A stretch of DNA of 64,000 nt from Flavobacteriales bacterium (GTDB taxonomy: Bacteria; Bacteroidota; Bacteroidia; Flavobacteriales_F; PHOS-HE28), in the NCBI GenBank assembly GCA_016788205.1, contig JAEUTA010000003.1, forward strand, positions 1 to 64,000. The letters are read 5' to 3'. The translations under genes and the position numbers were made by a program. This document shows positions 17,122 to 26,424 of this stretch, piece by piece (position 1 is the stretch's first letter; the number at the start of each line of letters is the position of its first letter). Under the pieces are notes generated by a model. The model was given only the letters and a program-made list of their open reading frames with translations, had not been told where the DNA came from and made no database searches.

Positions 17122-18771
17122 ATGGGACTGTTCCGCAAGAAGCCGCTCAATACCGTCAATGCCTCGGAAGGTGAGATCCACGGTGGTCATGCGCTTGGAC
17201 GTCACCTGAGCGTGCGCGACCTCACCTTCTTCGGTATCGCGGCCATCATCGGTGCGGGCAGCTTCAGCAGCATGGGGCAGGCTTGTTTCAGCGGCGGTCC
17301 GGGCGTCGTGCTGCTCTTCGTGCTGTGCGGGATCGCTTGCGGCTTCACGGCCCTGTGTTATGCTGAATTCGCAGCGCGTGTGCCCGCAAGCGGAAGCGCG
17401 TACACCTACGCGTATGTCAGCTTCGGCGAGGTCTTCGCGTGGATCATCGGTTGGGCATTGCTGATGGAATACAGCATTGGCAACATCTATGTGGCCTTCA
17501 GCTGGAGCGGCTACTTCACCAACCTGCTTGATGGCTTGGGCCTGCACCTTCCCGAATGGCTGACCATCAACTACCGTAGTGCGAGCAAGGCATTCGTGGA
17601 GGGGACGGCCGGTGAAGGCATGAATGCCTGGACCACAGCTCCAAAGCTCGGCAGCCTGCGCATCATCTTCGACCTCCCCGCCGTGATGATCAATGCGCTC
17701 ATCACCTGGCTGGTCTATACCGGAGTGAAGGAGAGCCGCAACGCGAGCAACGCCATGGTCATCGTAAAGCTTGCGATCATCGCGCTGGTGGTGATCGTAG
17801 GCGCGTTCTATGTGGACATCAACAACTGGGTGCCGTTCATGCCGAACGGTTTCGGTGGTGTGATGGCAGGTGTAAGCGCAGTATTCTTCGCCTACATCGG
17901 CTTCGATGCGGTGAGCACACTCGCTGAAGAGAGCAAGGATCCACAGCGCGATCTGCCACGCGGAATGATCTGGTCCTTGGTGATCTGTACCGTCGTCTAT
18001 ATCCTGCTCGCGTTGGTGCTTACGGGCATGGTGGGCTGGTCACAACTCGGCGTGAGCGATCCATTGGCCGAGGTCTTCCAATTGCGCGGGGTGAAGTGGA
18101 TGCTCTTCATCGTGAGCATCGCTGCCGTGGTGGCCATGACAAGCGTGATGCTCGTTTTCCAACTTGGGCAACCGCGCATCTGGATGAGCATGAGCCGCGA
18201 TGGGTTGTTGCCGAAGAAATTCGCGAGTATCCATCCGAAGTACAAGACGCCAGGCTTCAGTACCATCGTCACAGGATTGGTCGTGGGTATTCCGATCTTC
18301 TTCACCGACGAAACGTTCATCCTGGACTTCACCAGCATCGGGACGCTCTTTGCCTTCGTGCTCGTATGCGGTGGCGTACTGGTGCTTCCGCAACGCGCGA
18401 AAGAGAAAGGCCGATTCCATCTGCCGCACATCAATAGCCGCTGGAACGCACCGATCCTGCTGCTCGTCGTGCTCTCGCTCATCCTCCGTTTCGTTCCTGA
18501 CTATTTCCCTGGTTTGCTGGACGTGGTCGGACACGCAGCGCAGAACATTCCGCAGATCTTCTTCTGGCCATTGACCGTTGTCGTGATCGTGTTGGCGCAC
18601 ATCAAGAACTGGTCGTTGGTGCCAGTGCTCGGACTGCTCTCGTGCTGTTATCTCCTCACCGGCATGGCCGTGAGCAACTGGTTCTGGTTCGCGGTATGGC
18701 TGGTCATCGGCCTGGCCTGCTACTTCGCTTACGGCTACCGCCACAGTAAACTCGCTTCCGCTCAAGTATGA
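17122..18771 (+). CDS. APC family amino acid permease
   Basis: Inner-membrane amino-acid transporter of the APC superfamily, closest in look to the YfnA/CAT cationic-amino-acid type; 549 residues with about 12-14 helices. The first helix motif reads FFGIAAIIGAGSF, with Ser where many members have Ile. Other signatures are ARVPASGSAYTYAYVSFGE and FFAYIGFDAVSTLAEESKDPQRDLP, the latter highly conserved in CAT/YfnA proteins. The start at ATG 17122 (MGLFRKKPLN) is chosen because a terminator hairpin occupies the upstream in-frame extension. The symporter gene overlaps its stop by 4 bases (ATGA), so the two form an operon for amino or organic acid uptake. The substrate is not determinable by eye. 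Confidence 0.92.
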   Translation: MGLFRKKPLNTVNASEGEIHGGHALGRHLSVRDLTFFGIAAIIGAGSFSSMGQACFSGGPGVVLLFVLCGIACGFTALCYAEFAARVPASGSAYTYAYVSFGEVFAWIIGWALLMEYSIGNIYVAFSWSGYFTNLLDGLGLHLPEWLTINYRSASKAFVEGTAGEGMNAWTTAPKLGSLRIIFDLPAVMINALITWLVYTGVKESRNASNAMVIVKLAIIALVVIVGAFYVDINNWVPFMPNGFGGVMAGVSAVFFAYIGFDAVSTLAEESKDPQRDLPRGMIWSLVICTVVYILLALVLTGMVGWSQLGVSDPLAEVFQLRGVKWMLFIVSIAAVVAMTSVMLVFQLGQPRIWMSMSRDGLLPKKFASIHPKYKTPGFSTIVTGLVVGIPIFFTDETFILDFTSIGTLFAFVLVCGGVLVLPQRAKEKGRFHLPHINSRWNAPILLLVVLSLILRFVPDYFPGLLDVVGHAAQNIPQIFFWPLTVVVIVLAHIKNWSLVPVLGLLSCCYLLTGMAVSNWFWFAVWLVIGLACYFAYGYRHSKLASAQV

Positions 18772-20006
18772 TCTCGAAGAACAACCGGCTCACCTTGTGG
18801 ATCCTCGTGGCCATGGTGCTGGGCATCGTGGTAGGTTATGCCATGCATACGGGGATGGAGGAAACGGCCCGCAAGGAAGTGGCCGACAACCTGAAGATCC
18901 TCACCGAGATCTTCCTGCGCCTGGTGAAGATGATCATCGCGCCACTGGTCTTCAGCACACTGGTGGTGGGCATCGCGAAGCTGGGCGATATGAAGACCGT
19001 TGGCCGTGTGGGTGGTCGGGCGTTGCTCTGGTTCATGTCGGCCTCACTGATCAGCCTGTTGCTCGGCATGGTGCTCGTGAACTTCTTGAAGCCCGGTGTC
19101 GGCCTTCAATTGGAGGCGACCGGTGATGCCGCCGACGTGATCGGTAAGACGGGATCGTTCACCTTGAAGGACTTCATCGCGCACCTGTTCCCGAAGAGCA
19201 TCATCGAGGCGATGGCCACGAACGAGGTCTTGCAGATCGTGGTGTTCAGCATCTTCTTCGGCGTGGCCTGTGCCAGCATCGGCGACTACGCCAAGCCAGT
19301 GGTGAAGCTGCTGGAGAGCGTTGCACACGTGATCCTGAAAATGGTGGGCTACGTGATGAACTTCGCGCCGCTCGGTGTGTTCGGCGCTATTGCCGCAGTG
19401 ATCGCTATTCACGGATTGGGGGTGCTCAGTACGTACGCCGTCTACATCGGGCAATTCTACATCGGACTTGCCGTGTTATGGGCGATACTTCTCGGTGCGG
19501 GTTTCCTTTTCCTTGGTCATCGAATGAAAGAGTTGATGCGCCGGATCGTGCAGCCCATCACCATCGCCTTCAGCACCACCAGCAGCGAAGCCGTGATGCC
19601 CAAGCTGATGGAAGAATTGGAACGTTTCGGGTGCAAGGACCGTGTGGTGAGCTTCGTGCTACCGCTCGGCTACAGCTTCAACCTGGACGGTAGCATGATG
19701 TACATGACCTTCGCCAGCCTCTTCATCGCGCAGGTATACGATGTGCCGCTCGCGCACGACTTGCCGATGCAGTTGACGATGCTCCTCACGCTTATGTTGA
19801 CCAGCAAGGGTATCGCCGGTGTTCCACGAGCCTCATTGGTCGTTGTCGCTGCCACGCTGGGCATGTTCGGCGTACCGGTGGAAGGCATCGCGCTGATCCT
19901 CCCGATCGATCACTTCTGCGACATGGGCCGTAGTGCTACCAATGTGGTGGGTAATGCCATCGCTACGAGCGTGGTGAGCAAGTGGGAGGGGGATCTGGGG
20001 AAGTAG
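18768..20006 (+). CDS. Dicarboxylate/amino acid:cation symporter (DAACS family)
   Basis: A 412-residue inner-membrane carrier of the glutamate/aspartate/C4-dicarboxylate symporter family (GltP/DctA/GltPh type). Visible marks are LRLVKMIIAPLVFSTLVVGI in the first half, the serine-rich hairpin ITIAFSTTSSEAVMPKLM (hairpin HP1), the helix motif PLGYSFNLDGSMMYMTFASLF (the NMDGT-like cation site reads NLDGS here), and ASLVVVAATLGMFG with ILPIDHFCDMGRSATNVVGN for HP2 and the last helix. It is translationally coupled to the permease. The final D-x-x-R-x-x-x-N pattern binds substrate and coupling ions in the family. It converges on the gene at 20030 with a 23-base gap. Confidence 0.93.
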   Translation: MISKNNRLTLWILVAMVLGIVVGYAMHTGMEETARKEVADNLKILTEIFLRLVKMIIAPLVFSTLVVGIAKLGDMKTVGRVGGRALLWFMSASLISLLLGMVLVNFLKPGVGLQLEATGDAADVIGKTGSFTLKDFIAHLFPKSIIEAMATNEVLQIVVFSIFFGVACASIGDYAKPVVKLLESVAHVILKMVGYVMNFAPLGVFGAIAAVIAIHGLGVLSTYAVYIGQFYIGLAVLWAILLGAGFLFLGHRMKELMRRIVQPITIAFSTTSSEAVMPKLMEELERFGCKDRVVSFVLPLGYSFNLDGSMMYMTFASLFIAQVYDVPLAHDLPMQLTMLLTLMLTSKGIAGVPRASLVVVAATLGMFGVPVEGIALILPIDHFCDMGRSATNVVGNAIATSVVSKWEGDLGK

Positions 20007-20029
20007 TTCGACCGAGGATCTTGTTTGGC

Positions 20030-20815
20030 TCAGCCTCCAATAACCGTGTTGTTCGACTTAATCCATGTGGCGTGCCTTCCACGCCAAACCTTACTGTTTC
20101 TACCCAATCGTCCAGCTTGACGAGGATGGCAAAGGCCGATCAACTGAACAGGCCTCCCAGCCAGCTTGAGTTCGAGCGGCTTTCCGTATCCCCTTGCGAG
20201 ATCTTTCATATGATCTAGGTTCCGAATACGAACGCTAGCAAGAGGTCGAATGAACTGTTCGATTGGAACATCACCGAGCACAACAACGGTCTGCGCTCCT
20301 GAGCGATCGAGCTCATCAAGGATTTCGTCGCGTCGAATGTCGGTGTTGGATTCTGCTTTGCGGAAAGCAGGAACGGTCGGTTCAGGAAGGTTGAATTGAG
20401 CCATACATGGACGGTAGGCTCGATCAATCGCTTTCGCTTGGATTGGGTTCATTCTTGATTCTGGCAGCAAGTCACAGAGCCATGACGTTCGCCGATCGAA
20501 TCCAAGGGGTCTCAGGAAGAGGTCATCAAGAATTTTACCAGAAGGACCGTTAAAGCGCGAATGTGCGGGACTGAGACTTCCAGCACCTTCGGGCACATGG
20601 ATCTTAGCAACAAGCATGTCGGCATTGTCGCCGGTCCAAAAAATGCTGGGTTCACTGGCAATGGCTAGTGCTTTCACCACAAGTCGGCCCTGCGCGTTAT
20701 GCCATCTCGCGTGCACGGCGCTTGCGTAGACGCCAAGAACGAAAAGACCTTTTGGGCTTTGGTCTTGTTGTACAACAGCATGTACAGGCTGACCAAAAGG
20801 AAATTGGTGGCACAT
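20030..20815 (-). CDS. Uracil-DNA glycosylase superfamily-like protein (tentative)
   Basis: A 261-residue protein from ATG 20815 (TTG at 20824 and GTG at 20821 are also open). I do not recognise a named family, but the strand pattern resembles the uracil-DNA glycosylase fold: LFVLGVYASAVHARW near the start (a motif-A-like GxYxSAxH), SWLCDLLPES mid-chain, TVVVLGDVPIEQF, and LIGLCHPRQAG near the end where UDGs carry a catalytic-loop histidine. A nucleic-acid repair or base-recognition role is inference. It lies 28 bases below nuoN on the same strand, so it may be read through from the nuo operon. Base composition is visibly less GC-rich (near 50%) than its neighbours, suggesting recent acquisition. 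Confidence 0.6.
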   Translation of the reverse strand: MCHQFPFGQPVHAVVQQDQSPKGLFVLGVYASAVHARWHNAQGRLVVKALAIASEPSIFWTGDNADMLVAKIHVPEGAGSLSPAHSRFNGPSGKILDDLFLRPLGFDRRTSWLCDLLPESRMNPIQAKAIDRAYRPCMAQFNLPEPTVPAFRKAESNTDIRRDEILDELDRSGAQTVVVLGDVPIEQFIRPLASVRIRNLDHMKDLARGYGKPLELKLAGRPVQLIGLCHPRQAGRLGRNSKVWRGRHATWIKSNNTVIGG

Positions 20816-20842
20816 AGCCACCAAGTTAGTGGCGCGGCTGGA

Positions 20843-22213
20843 TCACATCCGCAACAACCCAGGCATCACGCCCAGCACTACCACGGCCACGCCGCAGATC
20901 GAGATCACCAGCCAGTTGAGCGGGGCCACCACGATGGGCTTGGTCTCCTGCTCTTGGGCGGTGAAGGCTTCGCGCACCACGAGGATGTAGTAGTAAATGC
21001 CCACCACGGCCATCAGCACCGCGAGCACCGTGGTCCAGATGTAGCCGTTGGTGAGGCTCAGCACGAAGACGCGGTACTTGGCCACGAAGCCGGCGGTCAA
21101 CGGGATGCCTGCCAGGGAGAGCAACATCAACAAGGCCGCCACAGCGATCCACGGATTGCTGCGGAACAGGCCGCGGAAGATGCGGATGTGCTCATCACCC
21201 AAGGCTGCACGTTTCGCGAGCGTGAGGACGATGAAGAGACCGACAGTCGCGAGCGCGTAGGTGCCGAGGTAGTAGAACAGCACATCGGGCGTGCGTGCAT
21301 CGGTGCCGAGGAAAGCGAGCAACAGGAAACCCGTGTGCGCGATGCTGGAGTAGGCCATCAGGCGCTTGAACTGCGTCTGGCGCAGCGCCACGATGTTGCC
21401 TAGGAAGAGCGTGCAGATGGTCATCACCACCAGCATCGTTTCCACGGCGCCGGGCAGTTGCAGGTTGGCGATCAAGCGGTAGAAGGCTGCGAAGGCTGCG
21501 GTCTTCACCACAGTGCTCATGAAGGCGGTGATCAGCGTGGGAGCACCTTCGTACACATCAGGGCTCCAGAAGTGGAAGGGAACAGCGGCCACCTTGAAGG
21601 CCACACCGGCGATGGTGAGGAAGAGGCCGAGCAGGAAGATCATGTTCTGACCACCGGCCAATGCCGTGGAGAACGCTTCAATGGCGGCGAGATCGAATGA
21701 TGCTGTTGCACCGTAGATCAACGCGAGGCCCATCAACAGGAAGGCCGATGCGTACGAGCCTTGCAGGAAGTACTTGAACGCCGCCTCACCGCTGCGGAAG
21801 CTATCACGCTTACCGCCGGCCAAGATGTACAGAGGGATGCTGAGGATCTCGATGCTGAGGAAGAGCACGACCAAGTTGGTGAAGCTGCAGATCAGCAAGC
21901 CGCCCGTGAGCGAGAACACCATCAGCGCGTACTGCTCGGCCACGTTCTCCTTCACCTTGGCGTAGTAGTCGATGCCGAAGAGGAAGAGCAGTACGGCCAC
22001 CACGATCATCACCAGCGAGAACGAACGAGCGTACGTGTCGAACTGGATGATGCCGTTGAACAGCGGGCTTTCGAGGTGCCAGTCGGAAGCGATCAACACG
22101 AAGGCGCCGAGGAGGCCCGCGATGCCCACACCAGCGACAGCGCCACGGTTGTTGAACAGCCCCAGGTAGAGCAGCACCACGCCGAGCACGGAAAGGAGGA
22201 CGAGGACGCTCAT
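20843..22213 (-). CDS. nuoN: NADH-quinone oxidoreductase subunit N
   Basis: Antiporter-like membrane subunit of complex I (456 residues, about 14 helices), last of the nuo series. Recognisable are the conserved stretch KVAAVPFHFWSPDVYEGAPT, a proton-channel region with the key lysine and acid, and ALRQTQFKRLMAYSSIAHTGFLLL. The ATG at 22213 lies one base below the nuoM stop, so the genes are coupled. It is paralogous to NuoL and NuoM; its place at the end of the operon and the family-typical length decide the assignment. Confidence 0.95.
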   Translation of the reverse strand: MSVLVLLSVLGVVLLYLGLFNNRGAVAGVGIAGLLGAFVLIASDWHLESPLFNGIIQFDTYARSFSLVMIVVAVLLFLFGIDYYAKVKENVAEQYALMVFSLTGGLLICSFTNLVVLFLSIEILSIPLYILAGGKRDSFRSGEAAFKYFLQGSYASAFLLMGLALIYGATASFDLAAIEAFSTALAGGQNMIFLLGLFLTIAGVAFKVAAVPFHFWSPDVYEGAPTLITAFMSTVVKTAAFAAFYRLIANLQLPGAVETMLVVMTICTLFLGNIVALRQTQFKRLMAYSSIAHTGFLLLAFLGTDARTPDVLFYYLGTYALATVGLFIVLTLAKRAALGDEHIRIFRGLFRSNPWIAVAALLMLLSLAGIPLTAGFVAKYRVFVLSLTNGYIWTTVLAVLMAVVGIYYYILVVREAFTAQEQETKPIVVAPLNWLVISICGVAVVVLGVMPGLLRM

Positions 22214-22214
22214 C

Positions 22215-23651
22215 TCAGTTCACCGATAGGCTTGAAAGAAGTTGTTGCACCGGTGCATCCAGCAGCTCGAGGATCGGGCCGGGGTACACACCGAGGATCA
22301 AGGTCACCGCGATCAGCGGCACCAGGTAGATATGGTCGCGCACGCTGGCATCCGCCAAGGTCACGTTGGTGCGGTCGGGGCCAAGCATCACACGCTGGTA
22401 GCCGTAGAGCATGTAGATGGCACCGATCACGATGGTCGTCAGCGCGAAGAATGTCAGCCAGCCGCTCACCTGCCACAGCCCGGCGAACATCAGCCATTCA
22501 CCCACGAAGCTCTGCGTGAGCGGCAGTGCTACTGCATTGACCAGCACAAGCAGGAACAATGCAGCGAGACGAGGAGCGTGACCTTTCAAGCCGCCCATGG
22601 CGCTCATGTCCGTGGTGCCCGTGCGCTCCTGCATGGCACCCACGATGTAGAGCATGCCAAGCACCAGGATCGCGTGAGCGAAGGCTTGGTAGAACGATCC
22701 GCTGATGCCGTAGGCGTTCCACGCGAAGAGACCGGCACAGAGCACACCCACGTGGCTCATCGAGGAGAAGGCCACGAGACGTTTGAAATCCGATTGACGG
22801 AAGGCGATCACACCGCCGTACACCGCACCGATCAGCGCGAGCACGATCACGGTGGTCTGCCAATGCTCAACGCCCGCAGGCACGATCGGGAACACGAGCT
22901 TGTACACGCCGTAGAGGCCCATCTTCAGCATCACGGCGCCCAGCACCATGGTGCCCTGCAGCGGAGCCATGTAGTAGGTTTCGGGCTGCCAGCTGTGGAA
23001 GGGGAAAATGGGCAGCTTGATGGCGAAGGCGAGGAACAAGGCCCAGAACAACCACACCTGTGTGCTGGCCGGAATGCTCAGGTTGGTCAACGCCGTGAAG
23101 TCGCCGTTGCCGCCGCTCTGGATCAGCAGATACACGATGCCGAAGAGCAACGAGAGACCGCCGACCAGCGTGTAGATGAAGAAGCGCACCGTGATGGCCC
23201 TGCGATCCGCGCCGCCCCAGAAGAGCAGCAGGAAGAAGACCGGGATCAGCGTGAGCTCGTAGCCGATGTAGAAGAGCAGCGCGTTCTGTGCGAGGAAGAC
23301 GAGGAACAGGAAGGCTTGTGTGAAGAGCAGCAGGCCGTTGAACGTGGCCTGGCGATCATGTTGCTGGCCGTAACCCGCGCCGATGATGAAGGGGAACACC
23401 ACCGCTGTGAGGATCACCATCAACAGGCCAACACCGTCGTAGCCCACCACGAAACGCAAGCCCCAGGCATCCACCCAGTTCAAGTTGTAATGGATCACCG
23501 TGCCGCCGCTGTAGCTGATCCACGCGTAGAGCACCACGGCCAGCGAAGCCAGCGACGAAACCAAGGCGATCGGACGTGCCTGCGCTGGACGGAGGCTCAC
23601 CAACACCAGTGCGGTAAGGAAGGGAATGAGCAAGAGGAGCGCTGCGATCAT
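22215..23651 (-). CDS. nuoM: NADH-quinone oxidoreductase subunit M
   Basis: Antiporter-like proton-pumping subunit of complex I, 478 residues. The core motifs are FIGYELTLIPVFFLLLFWGG, carrying the conserved Glu of the first half-channel, AFAIKLPIFPFHSWQPETY with the channel lysine, and FRQSDFKRLVAFSSMSHVGV. The ATG at 23651 is a single base after the nuoL stop. The residues needed for pumping look intact. Confidence 0.96.
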   Translation of the reverse strand: MIAALLLLIPFLTALVLVSLRPAQARPIALVSSLASLAVVLYAWISYSGGTVIHYNLNWVDAWGLRFVVGYDGVGLLMVILTAVVFPFIIGAGYGQQHDRQATFNGLLLFTQAFLFLVFLAQNALLFYIGYELTLIPVFFLLLFWGGADRRAITVRFFIYTLVGGLSLLFGIVYLLIQSGGNGDFTALTNLSIPASTQVWLFWALFLAFAIKLPIFPFHSWQPETYYMAPLQGTMVLGAVMLKMGLYGVYKLVFPIVPAGVEHWQTTVIVLALIGAVYGGVIAFRQSDFKRLVAFSSMSHVGVLCAGLFAWNAYGISGSFYQAFAHAILVLGMLYIVGAMQERTGTTDMSAMGGLKGHAPRLAALFLLVLVNAVALPLTQSFVGEWLMFAGLWQVSGWLTFFALTTIVIGAIYMLYGYQRVMLGPDRTNVTLADASVRDHIYLVPLIAVTLILGVYPGPILELLDAPVQQLLSSLSVN

Positions 23652-23652
23652 C

Positions 23653-25536
23653 TCAGTTGCTCATTAGGGTGATGATGAGGAACACGATGAGGCCGCCGAG
23701 CATCGCCAACAGGTGGAAGCTCGCATTGCCCGTCTGCACGCGGCGCACCGCATTACCCAGCGAGTTCGCTGCTTCGCCCACGCCGTTCATGATCGGTACC
23801 ATCACCTTCTGCTCAGCGATGCTGAAGAGGTTGGTGCTCAACCAGCCGTAGGGCTTCTCGAACAAGGCGCGGTACAATTCATCGAAGCGCCAGCGTTGTG
23901 CGATCAAACGCTTGAAGAACGGCATGTCGGCTTCGCGGCCTTCGAGCGTGGCCTTCTGCGCGAAGCGACCGTAGGCGATGTAGATCATCACACAGACAAG
24001 CGTCGTGGTGATGCCCATCAGGATCCACTCGGTGGCGTGGCTTAGTTCCAAGCTCTCGAAACGGATGCCTTCAGCAGCGGTCTCCAAGAAATGCTTCATG
24101 GCCTCGTGACCGCCGAAGAGGTGCGGCAGGTTCAGCAGACCACCCACCACGCTCAGCACGGCGAGCACCATCAAAGGGATGGTCATCGTCAACGGGCTCT
24201 CGTGCGGATGCGCATTGCCGCGGTACTTCCCGTAGAACACCAGGAAGAGCAGACGGAACATGTAGAAGGTCGTCATCAACGCGCCGATCAACAGCAGTGC
24301 GAAGAGCACCGGTGAACGCTGGAATGCGAAAGCCATGATCAGGTCCTTGCTGAAGAAACCGCTCATCAAAGGCAGGCCTGCGATGGCGATGGTGCCGATG
24401 AAGAAGGTGAAGAACGTGATCTTGATGTGGCCCTTCAAACCACCCATCTTGCGGATGTCCTGTTCGCCGCCCAGTGCGTGGATCACGCTACCGGCACCGA
24501 GGAAGAGCAGCGCTTTGAAGAAGGCGTGGGTGGTCACGTGGAACATCGCCGCGCTGTACGAGCCGAGGCCCAGCGCCACGAACATGTAGCCCAGCTGGCT
24601 CACCGTAGAGTAGGCGAGCACCTTCTTGATGTCGTTCTGCAACAGGCCGATGCTCGCCGCGATCAGTGCGGTGGCTGTACCGATCCACAGGATGATGTCC
24701 TGCGTGAACGGTGCCAGTTCGAACAGCACGCTGCTCCGTACGGTGAGAAAAATACCGGCGGTCACCATCGTTGCTGCGTGGATCAGCGCGCTCACCGGTG
24801 TGGGACCCGCCATGGCGTCCGGAAGCCAGGTGAACAGGGGCAGCTGTGCGCTCTTGCCCGTGGCGCCGATGAAGAGGAACAGCGTGGCCGCGATCATCAG
24901 CGGGTCGTTCACGCCGCTGGCCACGTTCATGATGGTGGCGTACTCCAGCGTACCGAAGCGTTGGAACAGCAGCACCATCGCGAGCACCATGCCCACGTCG
25001 CCGATGCGGTTCATCACGAAAGCCTTGCGTGCCGCGTAATTGTACTCGGGCGTCTTGTACCAGAAGCCGATCAGCAGGTAGCTGCACAGACCTACGCCTT
25101 CCCAACCGATGAAGGTGATCAGGAAGTTGCTGCCCATCACCAGCATCAGCATCGCGAAGCTGAAGAGGTTGAGCTGCGCGAAGAAGGTCGGTGCGCGCTC
25201 GTCCTCGTGCATATAGCCGATGGAGTACAGGTGGATCAACGAGCCGATGCCCGTCACGATCAACATCATCGTCAGCGAGAGCGCGTCGATGCGCAACGCC
25301 AGCGGGATCTCCATGCTGCCGATGCTGATCCAGTCGAGCAGTTTCACGGTGCGGCCACCGGTCGCGGCATCGAAGCTTTGGAAGAGCAGGATGCTGCACA
25401 CGAAGGCCCCGGCGATCATCGCGGTGGCCAATCCACCGGCGACGTTCGCGCTCAGTTTGCGGCGCAGCGAAGCAAGGATGATCGCACCCAAGAGCGGGAG
25501 CGCCGGAACGAGGGCCGCGAGGAGGTCGTTCGTCAT
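23653..25536 (-). CDS. nuoL: NADH-quinone oxidoreductase subunit L
   Basis: Largest antiporter-like subunit of complex I, 627 residues, with the C-terminal lateral helix extension that runs along NuoM and NuoN. Conserved stretches include FIGWEGVGLCSYLLIGFWY (channel Glu), KSAQLPLFTWLPDAMAGPTP (channel Lys), SALIHAATMVTAGIFL and NDIKKVLAYSTVSQLGYM. It overlaps nuoK by 4 bases at its start, consistent with coupled translation. Confidence 0.97.
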   Translation of the reverse strand: MTNDLLAALVPALPLLGAIILASLRRKLSANVAGGLATAMIAGAFVCSILLFQSFDAATGGRTVKLLDWISIGSMEIPLALRIDALSLTMMLIVTGIGSLIHLYSIGYMHEDERAPTFFAQLNLFSFAMLMLVMGSNFLITFIGWEGVGLCSYLLIGFWYKTPEYNYAARKAFVMNRIGDVGMVLAMVLLFQRFGTLEYATIMNVASGVNDPLMIAATLFLFIGATGKSAQLPLFTWLPDAMAGPTPVSALIHAATMVTAGIFLTVRSSVLFELAPFTQDIILWIGTATALIAASIGLLQNDIKKVLAYSTVSQLGYMFVALGLGSYSAAMFHVTTHAFFKALLFLGAGSVIHALGGEQDIRKMGGLKGHIKITFFTFFIGTIAIAGLPLMSGFFSKDLIMAFAFQRSPVLFALLLIGALMTTFYMFRLLFLVFYGKYRGNAHPHESPLTMTIPLMVLAVLSVVGGLLNLPHLFGGHEAMKHFLETAAEGIRFESLELSHATEWILMGITTTLVCVMIYIAYGRFAQKATLEGREADMPFFKRLIAQRWRFDELYRALFEKPYGWLSTNLFSIAEQKVMVPIMNGVGEAANSLGNAVRRVQTGNASFHLLAMLGGLIVFLIITLMSN

Positions 25537-25865
25537 CCTTTCAAGCGGTTCAATTGGTTCACGTCCACGCTATCCACGTTACGTTTCATCATCACCAGGA
25601 TGGACAGTCCCACGGTGACCTCGGCGGCCGCCACGAGCATGATGAAGAACACGAACACCTGCGCGCGCGGATCGCTGTGGTGCGCGCTGAAGGCCGTGAG
25701 CAACAGGTTCACGCTGTTGAACATCAGCTCCAGGCACATCAGGATGATGATGGTGTTGCGGCGGAAGACCACACCTGCGGCACCGATGCTGAAGAGCAGG
25801 AAGCTCAGGAGGACGTAGTGGTCCAAGGGGACCACGCGGATGGCGGTGATGATGCCCTCTTCCAT
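25533..25865 (-). CDS. nuoK: NADH-quinone oxidoreductase subunit K
   Basis: Small membrane subunit of complex I (110 residues, three helices). The middle helix IIILMCLELMFNSVNLLL has the conserved membrane-embedded glutamate essential for proton transfer, and FFIMLVAAAEVTVGLSILV has the second conserved glutamate. The ATG at 25865 lies 3 bases after the nuoJ stop. The Glu pair is intact. Confidence 0.96.
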   Translation of the reverse strand: MEEGIITAIRVVPLDHYVLLSFLLFSIGAAGVVFRRNTIIILMCLELMFNSVNLLLTAFSAHHSDPRAQVFVFFIMLVAAAEVTVGLSILVMMKRNVDSVDVNQLNRLKG

Positions 25866-25868
25866 GGT

Positions 25869-26420
25869 CTAGGCGGTGCGCCGGGCGCGCTCGGCTTCGG
25901 TCAAGGGTTCAACAGATGCGTTCGGCTGGTGCTTCTCCTTCTTGGCGAGCATCACCACGCCCACGATGGCGCTCAGGAAGAGCACGCTGCTCACTTCGAA
26001 GGGCAGCAGGAATTCGGTGAAGAGCACATGGCCCACGCTGCGTACCAGTCCAATGCCAGCGTCGAAAGGGTTCGCACTTTGGATGCTCACGCCGTGGCGG
26101 ATGGCTGCGGCGAGCGTGATGAACAACAATCCACCACCGGTGATCGCCGCGACACGCATGCCTAGCGACTTCATCGGCTCGGTGGCCTTGTTCAGGTTGA
26201 GCAGCATGATCACGAAGAGGAACAGTACCATGATGGCACCGGTGTACACGATCACGTGCACCATGGCGAGGAACTGCGCGTTCAGCAGGATGTAGTGGCC
26301 GGCGATACTGAGGAAGCACACGATCAAGGCGATCACGCTGTTGATCGGGTTGCGCGCGCTCACCACGATCAGCGCGCTGATGACGCTGATGGCGGCGAAG
26401 AGGTAGAAGAGCGCTAGCAT
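25869..26420 (-). CDS. nuoJ: NADH-quinone oxidoreductase subunit J
   Basis: Membrane subunit of complex I with five helices, 183 residues. AMVHVIVYTGAIMVLFLFVIML is the family signature containing the flexible helix implicated in coupling; SARNPINSVIALIVCFLSIAG near the start is also characteristic. The C-terminal tail (EKHQPNASVEPLTEAERARR) is hydrophilic. The ATG at 26420 follows the nuoI stop by 4 bases. Confidence 0.95.
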   Translation of the reverse strand: MLALFYLFAAISVISALIVVSARNPINSVIALIVCFLSIAGHYILLNAQFLAMVHVIVYTGAIMVLFLFVIMLLNLNKATEPMKSLGMRVAAITGGGLLFITLAAAIRHGVSIQSANPFDAGIGLVRSVGHVLFTEFLLPFEVSSVLFLSAIVGVVMLAKKEKHQPNASVEPLTEAERARRTA

Positions 26421-26424
26421 ACAA

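Noticed and set aside
24427..25818. Long plus-strand frames opposite nuoL and nuoK, and similar ones opposite nuoM (22242-23672)
   Set aside because: His/Gln/Glu-rich sequences typical of antisense frames of membrane-protein genes; the nuo genes are certain.
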